Assembly: GCF_003337485.1 (NCBI RefSeq)
Contig: NZ_QPJJ01000005.1
Span: 86,856 to 150,855 of the forward strand
Direction of reading: 5' to 3'
Length of the DNA: 64,000 nucleotides
Source of the DNA: Saliterribacillus persicus
GTDB taxonomy: Bacteria > Bacillota > Bacilli > Bacillales > Amphibacillaceae
The notes under the pieces are model-generated. The model worked only from the letters and a program-made list of their open reading frames with translations, did not search any database and had not been told where the DNA came from. Shown piece after piece: positions 51,493 to 59,832 of the stretch. The stretch's first letter is position 1. Each line of letters starts with the position of its first letter. A program made the position numbers and the translations under genes.

Positions 51493-52956
51493 TCAAGCCA
51501 TTAATTTCTGCAATTGAATTAAATCATTTTCATATTTGAAGCATCTATCTTGTTTTCCATGTTTTTTGTAAAATTCTATAATTGCTAGGTTAACTTCTTC
51601 TTTCAAATGAACATTTTTATTACTCTGTAGAAGTTTCCACGATTGTAATAAATAAGTTTCTGCTTCACTATCATTTTTTTCAACGGAATCTTTTTGAAAA
51701 GAAATACCTAATTGAAATGCTACAAAAGCCATATCTTCACGACAATTTGAACCAAGTCGTTGGTATAGCTTATGAGCTTCAAGTAACCTAGCTATTGCAA
51801 GGGATGTATCGTTTTCCATACTATGATTCTCAGCAATCGCAACTAAAGTATGGGCATATGCAATGCCATTTATTTTTCCTTCGTGTTCAAGGATCGATAA
51901 AAACTGGCCATACATTTCGTTCGATAACGCGTGATCTTCTTCTTTTGCATATAAATTTCCTAGTGCTTGATAATATTGCATCATTAATTTAGGATAATCA
52001 GTCGCCATATACAATCCTTTTTCAAGGTATTGTTTTGCATCCTTTCTATTATTCTGCACTAAATATAAACTTCCTAATTTTGCATGAGAAAAGATAATTA
52101 AAAAGTGTTTTTCAGGTAAAAATTCTTCCATTTTATTCAATGCTCGATGGTAATATTTAATTGCTCTTGGCAAGGCGTTAGAAAGCTCATCTATTTCCGC
52201 TAGCAGCATGTTACATCTTATACTAAACATGGGATCGTCCTGATATAGATTTAGCGCTTCAGTTACTTTTTTACGCGCTTCTTTTATATTAGAGTGAAAA
52301 TATAATTCTCCAACGCGCAAAGTTAAGGTTGCTTTTAGCTTCAGTGATGCTTCTTTCTTATTTCTACGAAGAATTTGTTCATATAAATGAATAGCCACTT
52401 CCACTTGATCTAATTGGATATAAACTTCCGCCAACTCATGTACAAGATCGATTACTACTTGTGATGTAACTGGATAAGCACTTTGGTAAAGTTTTTTTGC
52501 AAGCTCGAATTTTGTATGGGCTTGATGCCAATCTTCTTCTAACACAAATATACGACCAATTTCATGATATACGCGGGCAATATGTTCATCACTATATGCT
52601 TTTTTTTCATAAAATTGTAGCAGTCTAGCAAGGGTTGTTCTGGCCTGTTGGAATTGGTTATAGCTTTTATCTAAGGTAACAAAATGAAAATGTGCAGCGA
52701 TCCAATATTTCAATCCTTCTTCTGAATTCGGTTGACGATTTAACGCTTGTTGAAAATGATGGGAGGCCTTTGCATATACTTTTTGTTGCGTGTAGTAAAC
52801 TGCAACGACTTGATTTAAAAGCGTAGATTCATTCTTATTAACTTCTTTTTCTAGCAATAATTTTTCCAGTTCTTGAACTTCATTTTTAAAGACATCAGAA
52901 GGGTACTTATTTTGTAATTTCTTGAGTAATTCAATCGCATAGTTTTCCCAATTCAT
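51493..52956 (-). CDS. TPR-repeat protein downstream of narI
   Basis: 487 residues, all helical. ATG 52956 (MNWENYAIELLKKL) follows AAGGGAAGG by 10 nt; a TTG three codons upstream abuts the ribosome site. Repeated TPR-like pairs can be seen throughout, for example HFQQALNRQPNSEEGLKYW, HQAHTKFELAKKLYQSA, EVAIHLYEQILRRNKKEA, PRAIKYYHRALNKMEEF and AKQYLEKGLYMATDYP. It has no signal peptide, membrane segment or helix-turn-helix. It follows narI by 27 nt in the same direction and may be co-transcribed with narGHJI. Nothing in the sequence gives a function beyond protein-protein contact; it could also be a sensor/regulator of the RNPP sort lacking a DNA-binding domain. Confidence 0.75.
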   Translation of the reverse strand: MNWENYAIELLKKLQNKYPSDVFKNEVQELEKLLLEKEVNKNESTLLNQVVAVYYTQQKVYAKASHHFQQALNRQPNSEEGLKYWIAAHFHFVTLDKSYNQFQQARTTLARLLQFYEKKAYSDEHIARVYHEIGRIFVLEEDWHQAHTKFELAKKLYQSAYPVTSQVVIDLVHELAEVYIQLDQVEVAIHLYEQILRRNKKEASLKLKATLTLRVGELYFHSNIKEARKKVTEALNLYQDDPMFSIRCNMLLAEIDELSNALPRAIKYYHRALNKMEEFLPEKHFLIIFSHAKLGSLYLVQNNRKDAKQYLEKGLYMATDYPKLMMQYYQALGNLYAKEEDHALSNEMYGQFLSILEHEGKINGIAYAHTLVAIAENHSMENDTSLAIARLLEAHKLYQRLGSNCREDMAFVAFQLGISFQKDSVEKNDSEAETYLLQSWKLLQSNKNVHLKEEVNLAIIEFYKKHGKQDRCFKYENDLIQLQKLMA

Positions 52957-52983
52957 TTTACTCAATCCTTCCCTTTGTTTAAA

Positions 52984-53673
52984 TTAATTCAATTGATTCG
53001 CTTGTTTCTTATAAATAACATAGCTTCTTCTTAAGTACCGCGCAGGAAAACTAAACACATGGACCATCCTGGTAAACGGCCATATAGATGCAAAAGCATA
53101 GTTTGCGATTAAATGTATCTTAAACCAGATAGGAACTTCACTCATTAATTCAGGTTGGACACGGAAGATAAAAATTCCACGAAACCAAGGTGCAATAGTT
53201 GTACGGTAATCAAATCCATGAGAATCAATATTTAAAAAAGTAGCAGAGAGGCCAGAAGCAATTACGACAAACAAGAAAAATAAAACTGCTATATCGCCTT
53301 TGGAGCTAGTTTTTAGAATCTTCTTCACACTTAAGCGTCGATACATAAGAATACCGAGGCCTATAATAGCCAATATTCCTGCTGGAATACCAAATGTTAG
53401 AGCGATAATGTGATACTGGTGCTCGGTAACACCGAGTGAATTGTATACTTGAACAGGTACTAAAATACCAAGGAAGTGTCCGCCAAGCACCATAAATATT
53501 CCGAAATGGAACATTAAAGAGCCCACTCTTAATAGCTTTTTTTCTAAAAACTCACTTGATTTACTGGACCATCCAAATTGATCTTTTTGATAGCGATAAA
53601 TATGGCCACCTATAAAAATAGTTAAGACTATATAGGGGATAATCCCCCATAAAAACCAATCCAACATATTCAT
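52984..53673 (-). CDS. narI: Respiratory nitrate reductase gamma subunit NarI
   Basis: A 229-residue membrane cytochrome b subunit with five transmembrane segments that oxidises menaquinol and passes electrons through two haems b to NarH. Haem-ligand histidines are expected in MFHFGIFMVLGGHFLG and in the C-terminal IHLIANYAFASIWPFTRMVHVFSFPARYLRRSY; these blocks are intact. AAAGGGGTGG lies upstream of the start. Last of the four nar subunit genes, 32 nt after narJ. Length equals that of B. subtilis NarI (223) within a few residues. Confidence 0.95.
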   Translation of the reverse strand: MNMLDWFLWGIIPYIVLTIFIGGHIYRYQKDQFGWSSKSSEFLEKKLLRVGSLMFHFGIFMVLGGHFLGILVPVQVYNSLGVTEHQYHIIALTFGIPAGILAIIGLGILMYRRLSVKKILKTSSKGDIAVLFFLFVVIASGLSATFLNIDSHGFDYRTTIAPWFRGIFIFRVQPELMSEVPIWFKIHLIANYAFASIWPFTRMVHVFSFPARYLRRSYVIYKKQANQLN

Positions 53674-53705
53674 TCATACCCACCCCTTTCTTGAAAAAAG
53701 CTTAC

Positions 53706-54341
53706 TTATCCAAGTTGATTTCTTATCAATTGATCCCGCATGGAAGTCATGATTCTTACGTCCTCAAGTGATAACGTTTCATTTCTTCTGCTTGTTAAAT
53801 CTTGATCGTGCTTTATTCCTTCTAGCTCCATTAATCTTATTAACCCATTAAATAAATCTGTGTAATGACTTTGATAGTTCATTAGCTTATCTCGCATATC
53901 CCATATAGCTGCTTCATATTTTTCTAGTAAATTGATACGTATTTCTTTTTTTACATTTGCACAAAACTCTAATACTAGAGGTAAATAATCAGGCAGTTCA
54001 TTATCAGTTAAACCGAAACCAGCCGCTTCATAATATTTCTTTAATTTTAATAATTCGAGACCTCTTTCTTTTTGCTCGCCTAGTTTAAGATAAGTAATAT
54101 ATAGATTAGAGGTCTTACCAAAATCAAATATTTCTATATAATGATCTGTTCTATCCTCTAACGTTTGGCTAGTAGAGCTATTAAAAAAAGTAAAAAGATT
54201 TGTTTTCAGTTCCTCGTCCTGTATTAATTCACAATGGAATAACAAATCCTCCATCTCTTCCTCTTTTATATCTGTTGGATATAAAAGAGAAAATGAGATT
54301 AGCTGATAGACTTCTGCATGCGTTAAAGCCTCCATCTCCAT
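53706..54341 (-). CDS. narJ: Nitrate reductase molybdenum cofactor assembly chaperone NarJ
   Basis: A 211-residue all-helical chaperone of the TorD/NarJ family that holds apo-NarGH and assists insertion of the molybdenum cofactor before membrane docking. Family blocks are LISFSLLYPTDIKEEE, DHYIEIFDFGKTSNLYITYLKLGEQKERGLELLKLKKYYEAAGF and LPDYLPLVLEFCA. It is not part of the final enzyme. Position between narH and narI is the standard order. Confidence 0.94.
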   Translation of the reverse strand: MEMEALTHAEVYQLISFSLLYPTDIKEEEMEDLLFHCELIQDEELKTNLFTFFNSSTSQTLEDRTDHYIEIFDFGKTSNLYITYLKLGEQKERGLELLKLKKYYEAAGFGLTDNELPDYLPLVLEFCANVKKEIRINLLEKYEAAIWDMRDKLMNYQSHYTDLFNGLIRLMELEGIKHDQDLTSRRNETLSLEDVRIMTSMRDQLIRNQLG

Positions 54342-54385
54342 TCACCAACTTCCTAAATGCGACATTTTATTAATTGCTTAGGTAA

Positions 54386-55858
54386 TTAACTTAGTACCCC
54401 ACAGCTTCCTGGTCCTCCAGCAAAATCAAGACCACAAGCTCCTTGATCTTCATATAAATCTCTTACTTCTTCTCGGTGACTTTTTGGAATAACAAAGCGA
54501 TCATCATATTTTGCAATCGCTAATAAGCGATACATTTTACGAACTTCTTCTGCATCTAGACCGAGCTCTTCCATATAGCTCATATCATAGCTTTTACCTG
54601 TGGTCTCTGCTCTCATAAATGCGCGCATTACTGCCATTTTTTTCAGTACTGTACGAATATGTTCTTTGTTTCCGGCTGTTAATAAATTAGCTAAATATTC
54701 AATCGGTATGCGCATATCATCAATAGCAGGAAAAATATCTTCCTCCTTAGCAATACTTCCATTACCTTCAATCATATTCATGACCGGACTAAGTGGTGGA
54801 ATGTACCATACCATTGGCATCGTTCTATATTCAGGATGAAGTGGTAGAGCAATTTTCCAGTCAATGATCATTTTGTAAATAGGTGACTGTCTAGCTGCTT
54901 CCATCCAATCATCTGGAATGCCATCTATTTTCGCCTGTTTAATTACCTCAGGATCACTCGGATCTAAGAAAATATCTAACTGAGCTTCATATAACTTCTC
55001 CTCATCTTCAACAGAAGCTGCTTCTAGAACCTTATCTGCGTCATACAGCATAATTCCAATGTATCTAATACGCCCCACACAAGTTTCAGAACATATTGTC
55101 GGCTGACCATTTTCGATTCTCGGATAACACATCGTACATTTTTCAGCTTTATTGGTTTTCCAATTAAAATAAACTTTTTTATATGGACAAGAAGTAACGC
55201 AATGTCTCCAAGCACGACATGCATTTTGATCAACAAGCACAATTCCGTCTTCATCACGTTTATACATAGCACCAGATGGACAAGAAGAGACACACGGTGC
55301 ATTTATGCAATGTTCACAAATGCGCGGTAGATACATCATGAAGACATCTTCGAATTCCGTTTTGATACTTTCTTCCATTTGTTCCACATTTGGATCCCTA
55401 AGTCCGGTGATATGTCCACCAGCTAGATCGTCCTCCCAATTCGGTCCCCATTCGATATCCATAAACTCACCTGTAATAGCAGATTTAGCACGAGCAACTG
55501 GTTGATGCTTTCGCTCTTTGCTATTGGTTAGTTTTTCATAGTCGTAATTCCAAGGCTCATAATAATCCTCTAATGTTGGCTGGTAGGGGTTATAGAAAAG
55601 ATTCATTAATCGTTTCGTTTTGGATCCGGATTTTAATTTAAGCTCCCCATTATCAAGTTCCCATCCACCTTTATAATGATCCTGATCCTCCCATCTTTTT
55701 GGATAACCTATGCCTGGTTTTGTTTCCACATTGTTGAAATACATATACTCTGCACCTGGACGATTTGTCCAGGTGTTTTTACACGTTACACTGCAGGTAT
55801 GACACCCAATACATTTGTCCAAATTCATTACCATGCCAACTTGCGCTTTAATCTTCAA
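54386..55858 (-). CDS. narH: Respiratory nitrate reductase beta subunit NarH
   Basis: A 490-residue iron-sulfur subunit carrying electrons from NarI to NarG. The start is TTG 55858 (MKIKAQVGMVMNLDKC), 9 nt after GGAGG, overlapping the end of narG by 11 nt; another TTG three codons upstream is too close. Four cysteine groups are present: CIGCHTCSVTC, CEHCINAPCVSSCPSG, CRAWRHCVTSCPYKK (the Trp-containing [3Fe-4S] motif) and CTMCYPRIENGQPTICSETC. The C-terminus ends GACGLDFAGGPGSCGVLS. Everything is typical of the Bacillus enzyme. Confidence 0.96.
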   Translation of the reverse strand: MKIKAQVGMVMNLDKCIGCHTCSVTCKNTWTNRPGAEYMYFNNVETKPGIGYPKRWEDQDHYKGGWELDNGELKLKSGSKTKRLMNLFYNPYQPTLEDYYEPWNYDYEKLTNSKERKHQPVARAKSAITGEFMDIEWGPNWEDDLAGGHITGLRDPNVEQMEESIKTEFEDVFMMYLPRICEHCINAPCVSSCPSGAMYKRDEDGIVLVDQNACRAWRHCVTSCPYKKVYFNWKTNKAEKCTMCYPRIENGQPTICSETCVGRIRYIGIMLYDADKVLEAASVEDEEKLYEAQLDIFLDPSDPEVIKQAKIDGIPDDWMEAARQSPIYKMIIDWKIALPLHPEYRTMPMVWYIPPLSPVMNMIEGNGSIAKEEDIFPAIDDMRIPIEYLANLLTAGNKEHIRTVLKKMAVMRAFMRAETTGKSYDMSYMEELGLDAEEVRKMYRLLAIAKYDDRFVIPKSHREEVRDLYEDQGACGLDFAGGPGSCGVLS

Positions 55859-58800
55859 GCCAATCAACCTCCTCTAGTTTTCTAATCACAACATGTAAGT
55901 CACGTTGATTACCCGTTGGTCCATAATAATTAAAACCATAACTTAATTGAGCGTAGCCACCAATCATATGAGTAGGTTTCATATGAATCTTTGTTGGACT
56001 ATTATGTGTTCCACCACGGTTTTTGGTAAGGTTTGTACCTGGCACTTGAATATGTCGATCCTGTGCGTGGTGCATAAATGCTATCGTTCTAGGAATACGG
56101 TGAGAAACGACAGCTCTTGCTACGACGACACCATTTCTGTTAAAGCATTCAATCCAATCATTATCTTCAATTCCAGCTTCTGCTGCATCATCCTTATTGA
56201 GCCAAATGGTTGGACCTCCTCGAAACAGGGTTAACATTGGTTGCGCATCATAATACATACTGTGAATCGACCACTTATTATGCGGTGTGAGATAGTTTAA
56301 TGTTATCTCTTTTCCTTCTACCGGCGGTCTGTCTTTCTTAAAAGGTGTGTGATGTAACATCGGTTTATAAGTAGCCATCTCTTCCCCAAATTCTTTCATC
56401 ATTTCATGATCTAAAAAGTAGGATTGACGACCAGTGATCGTGCGAAACGGAATCATTTTTTCTATATTTGTGGTGAAAGGAGAATATCTTCTTCCGCCTT
56501 TTTCTGAACCACTAAAAGCTGGTGAAGTTATAACCGTTTTCGGTTGTGCATTTACTTGTTCAAATGTAAATAACTCCTCTTCTCTTTCTTCTGCTAAATC
56601 TTTTAACGAAAGGCTAGTTTGTTTTTCTAGCGCCTTCCACGCTTTAACAGCAAGCTTTCCATTAGTAGTACTAGATAATCGCAAAATCGCTTCACAAGCA
56701 TCTTTTGCTTTCTCTATATTCGGAAGTCCTTTTGAGATACCTTTTTCTTCCACTGTTCCAATTGCATGTTTGGCATCTTCATATTCTTTTTCCATTGACC
56801 AGCTGATTCCTTTACCACCGTAAGGGTTTTTACCGATATTAGGACCTAACGAGGTGAACTTTTTATGCACCAATTTATAATCTCTTTCTACTACATGAAC
56901 ATTAGGCATTGTCTTTCCAGGTATTGCTTCACATTCACCTTTTGACCAATCCCTAATCTCTCCAAGTGGTTGCGCTATCTCTTGGGCTGTATCATGCAGT
57001 AATGGACTTGTCACAACTTCTTTAAAAGGCTCAAGTTCAAGTGTTGTAGCTAAATCAGATATACCTTTAGCTAGTGCTTTAAAAATGTCCCAGTCTGATT
57101 TTGATTCCCAAGGTGATGCCACAGCTGGATTAAATGGATGTACAAAAGGATGCATATCTGTGCTTGATAAATCATGTTTTTCATACCACGTTGCAGCAGG
57201 TAAAATCACATCAGAATAAAGGCCTGTTCCAGCCATGCGAAAGTCTAAATCAACAAGAAGGTCGAGCTTCCCCTCAGGTGCTTGTTCGCGCCATTTGATT
57301 TCTGATGGACGTAAACTATCTTCATCATCATTTAAAAGTCCATGACTTGTTCCTAATAAATGTTTTAGAAAATACTCATGCCCTTTACCTGAACTAGAGA
57401 TCAAATTAGCTCTCCAGACAAAAAGTGTTCGCGGGAAATTCACAGGATTATCAGGATCTTCAATAGAAAAAGATAATTTTCTATCTACTAATTCCTTCGC
57501 AACATATTTTGCTACATCTTCAGCTTTTTCATAGCCACTTGCCTTTGCTTCATTAAAAACATCTATACCGTTCTTATCAAAAGTTGGATAAGATGGGAGC
57601 CAGCCAAGTCTAGCTGCAAGCACATTGTAATCTGCAGCATGTTCATAACGAGCTTTATCAACTGTTTTTGCTGTTAATTCACTCATAGATGTTTCTTCAT
57701 AACGCCACTGATCAGTAGCAAAATAAAAGAATGAGGTACCATTTTGAAGCTTAGGTGGGCCTTGCCAATCCTTTGCAGTAGCAATCGTGTTCCAGCCTTC
57801 AGCTGGTCTTAGTTTCTCTTGACCAACATAGTGCGCCCATCCACCCCCATTTACACCTTGAGCACCAACCATAATAACAAGATTAACCACCGCGCGATAA
57901 ATGGCATCTGAGTGAAACCAGTGATTAATTCCTGCACCAACGATAATCATTGATTTACCATTTGTATCAATGGCATTTTGGCCAAATTCTTTGGCTATTT
58001 TTATAACAAGATTTCGATCTACTCCAGTAATTGCTTCTTGCCACGCTGGAGTAAATGCTTCAATCTCATCATAGCTCTCTGCAACCTGCCCACCGATTCC
58101 ACGATCTATTCCATAATTGGCTAGCATCAAATCATACACGCTTGTTACATAAACTTTTTCTCCATCTATTTCAACTGATTTTACTGGAACCATGCGTTTC
58201 ATCGTCGACCTAGTAGAAGCATCAAAATAAGCGATTTCTATTTCTTGACATGAATCCTCGATTCCTAAAAATCCTAAAACTGGTTCTATTTTTTCGTTTG
58301 TACGTTCATCTATTAAATTAAGATTCCATTTTCCTTCTTTATCCCATCTCGTTCCCATCGTTCCTTGCGGGAGTGCAAAGTCATTGGTCAGCTTGTTAAA
58401 CATTAATGGCTTCCACTCATTATTTGTTGTCTCTATACCAAGGTCCTTTGCATGTAAAAAGCGATCTGCTACTAATCTATCGCCCTGATTTTTTAATTTA
58501 ACTGCAAATGGAAAATCAGTATATGTCTTAGCGTATTTTTCAAAATATGGAACTGTTTGTTTTTGATAAAATTCATTTAGAATAACATGTCCCATAGCCA
58601 TCGCAAGTGCTCCGTCTGTCCCTTGTCTTACAGACATCCAATCATCTGAAAACTTTGTAGATTCTGCGTAATCAGGACTGACTGATACAACTTTTGTACC
58701 TTTATATCTAGCTTCAGCTAGAAAGTGGGCATCAGGTGTTCTTGTTAAAGGAACATTAGAGCCCCAAGTCATAATGTAAGCAGAGTTATACCAATCCGAA

Positions 58801-59531
58801 CTCTCCGGTACATCTGTTTGATCTCCCCAAATTTGTGGGGAAGCTGGTGGTAAATCGGCGTACCAATCGTAGAAGCTGAGCATTGGTCCTCCGATTAAGG
58901 ACATAAATCTGCTTCCGGCAGCATGACTAACCATCGACATTGCTGGAATAGGTGAGAAACCTATATTACGGTCTGACCCATAAGTTAGCGTCGTATAAAG
59001 GACAGAAGCTGCCACTAATTCTGTTACCTCTTTCCAATCAGCTCTGACGAGACCACCTTTACCTCTTGCTTTTTTATAGCTCGTTGCCTTTTCTTTATTT
59101 TCTACAATGCTTTTCCAAGCATCTAGTGGATTATCATAGTGCTCTCTAGCTTCTCTCCATAAATGAATTAATTTTTTCCGTACATATGGATATTTCACAC
59201 GGAGAGGGCTATAAATATACCAAGAAAAACTCGCACCCCTCGGACAGCCTCTTGGTTCAAAATCAGGCATATCTGGACCAGTAGAAGGATAATCAATGGA
59301 TTGGCCCTCCCAAGTTACAATTCCGTCTTTCACAAAGATATTCCAGCTACAACTTCCGGTACAATTCACACCATGGGTAGAGCGAACCACCTTATCATGC
59401 TGCCATCTTCTGCGATATACATTTTCCCAATCTCTATCACCGACTTGTAATTGACTATGTCCATCAGCATATTTTTCTTTTGGTTTTAAATAATTTAATC
59501 GTTGCCATAAAGGGGACTTTTTCTTTTTCAC
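55848..59531 (-). CDS. narG: Respiratory nitrate reductase alpha subunit NarG
   Basis: A 1227-residue molybdenum bis-MGD catalytic subunit that reduces nitrate to nitrite at the inner membrane face. GTG 59531 (MKKKKSPLWQRLNYL) lies 6 nt after AGGAGGG and matches the B. subtilis start; the ATG two codons earlier abuts the ribosome site. The N-terminal His/Cys cluster site is HGVNCTGSC...C, and PDFEPRGCPRGASFSWYIYSPLRVKYPYVR follows. The Mo-ligand Asp region SFYDWYADLPPASPQIWGDQTD is present. The protein aligns end to end with B. subtilis NarG by memory, ending VIRKLEEVDWLED. It is the first gene of narGHJI, behind an Fnr site, implying induction without oxygen. Confidence 0.97.
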   Translation of the reverse strand: MKKKKSPLWQRLNYLKPKEKYADGHSQLQVGDRDWENVYRRRWQHDKVVRSTHGVNCTGSCSWNIFVKDGIVTWEGQSIDYPSTGPDMPDFEPRGCPRGASFSWYIYSPLRVKYPYVRKKLIHLWREAREHYDNPLDAWKSIVENKEKATSYKKARGKGGLVRADWKEVTELVAASVLYTTLTYGSDRNIGFSPIPAMSMVSHAAGSRFMSLIGGPMLSFYDWYADLPPASPQIWGDQTDVPESSDWYNSAYIMTWGSNVPLTRTPDAHFLAEARYKGTKVVSVSPDYAESTKFSDDWMSVRQGTDGALAMAMGHVILNEFYQKQTVPYFEKYAKTYTDFPFAVKLKNQGDRLVADRFLHAKDLGIETTNNEWKPLMFNKLTNDFALPQGTMGTRWDKEGKWNLNLIDERTNEKIEPVLGFLGIEDSCQEIEIAYFDASTRSTMKRMVPVKSVEIDGEKVYVTSVYDLMLANYGIDRGIGGQVAESYDEIEAFTPAWQEAITGVDRNLVIKIAKEFGQNAIDTNGKSMIIVGAGINHWFHSDAIYRAVVNLVIMVGAQGVNGGGWAHYVGQEKLRPAEGWNTIATAKDWQGPPKLQNGTSFFYFATDQWRYEETSMSELTAKTVDKARYEHAADYNVLAARLGWLPSYPTFDKNGIDVFNEAKASGYEKAEDVAKYVAKELVDRKLSFSIEDPDNPVNFPRTLFVWRANLISSSGKGHEYFLKHLLGTSHGLLNDDEDSLRPSEIKWREQAPEGKLDLLVDLDFRMAGTGLYSDVILPAATWYEKHDLSSTDMHPFVHPFNPAVASPWESKSDWDIFKALAKGISDLATTLELEPFKEVVTSPLLHDTAQEIAQPLGEIRDWSKGECEAIPGKTMPNVHVVERDYKLVHKKFTSLGPNIGKNPYGGKGISWSMEKEYEDAKHAIGTVEEKGISKGLPNIEKAKDACEAILRLSSTTNGKLAVKAWKALEKQTSLSLKDLAEEREEELFTFEQVNAQPKTVITSPAFSGSEKGGRRYSPFTTNIEKMIPFRTITGRQSYFLDHEMMKEFGEEMATYKPMLHHTPFKKDRPPVEGKEITLNYLTPHNKWSIHSMYYDAQPMLTLFRGGPTIWLNKDDAAEAGIEDNDWIECFNRNGVVVARAVVSHRIPRTIAFMHHAQDRHIQVPGTNLTKNRGGTHNSPTKIHMKPTHMIGGYAQLSYGFNYYGPTGNQRDLHVVIRKLEEVDWLED

Positions 59532-59590
59532 CTTCATCCCTCCTAGTTATTTTGATTACTTACATTTAATCACGGATATAATGCTCTTGG

Positions 59591-59606
59591 TGTGAACAAC
59601 ATCACA
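59591..59606 (-). promoter_or_regulatory. Fnr-binding site of narGHJI
   Basis: TGTGAACAACATCACA is a perfect TGTGA-N6-TCACA site, extended to GGTGTGA/TCACACC arms. If centred at -41.5, transcription starts near 59557 and the -10 falls on TAAATG (about 59568-59563, minus strand), the class II arrangement known for B. subtilis narG. Confidence 0.85.
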
Positions 59607-59784
59607 CCTCTCTTTCCAAGAGAAAAGGATTTGAGCCAATAACAAAAAATCCATTTTCAAATAAAAAATTGATCGACCTGCGATCATAGACCTTCTTTGC
59701 TTTCAGTTAGCTTGTCTGGTCCGTTATAACAATCAAAAAAACTTTCTTAATTTATAATCCATTAAAAATAATTGTTTTTTCCAT

Positions 59785-59817
59785 TCAAAAAAGCTGCACC
59801 AAAAATGGCACAGCTTT
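59785..59817 (-). terminator. Terminator of the MHYT-EAL gene
   Basis: On the minus strand AAAGCTG...CAGCTTT, with inner GCC/GGT pairing, is followed by TTTTG. Confidence 0.8.
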
Positions 59818-59832
59818 CACTCAACTCAATAT

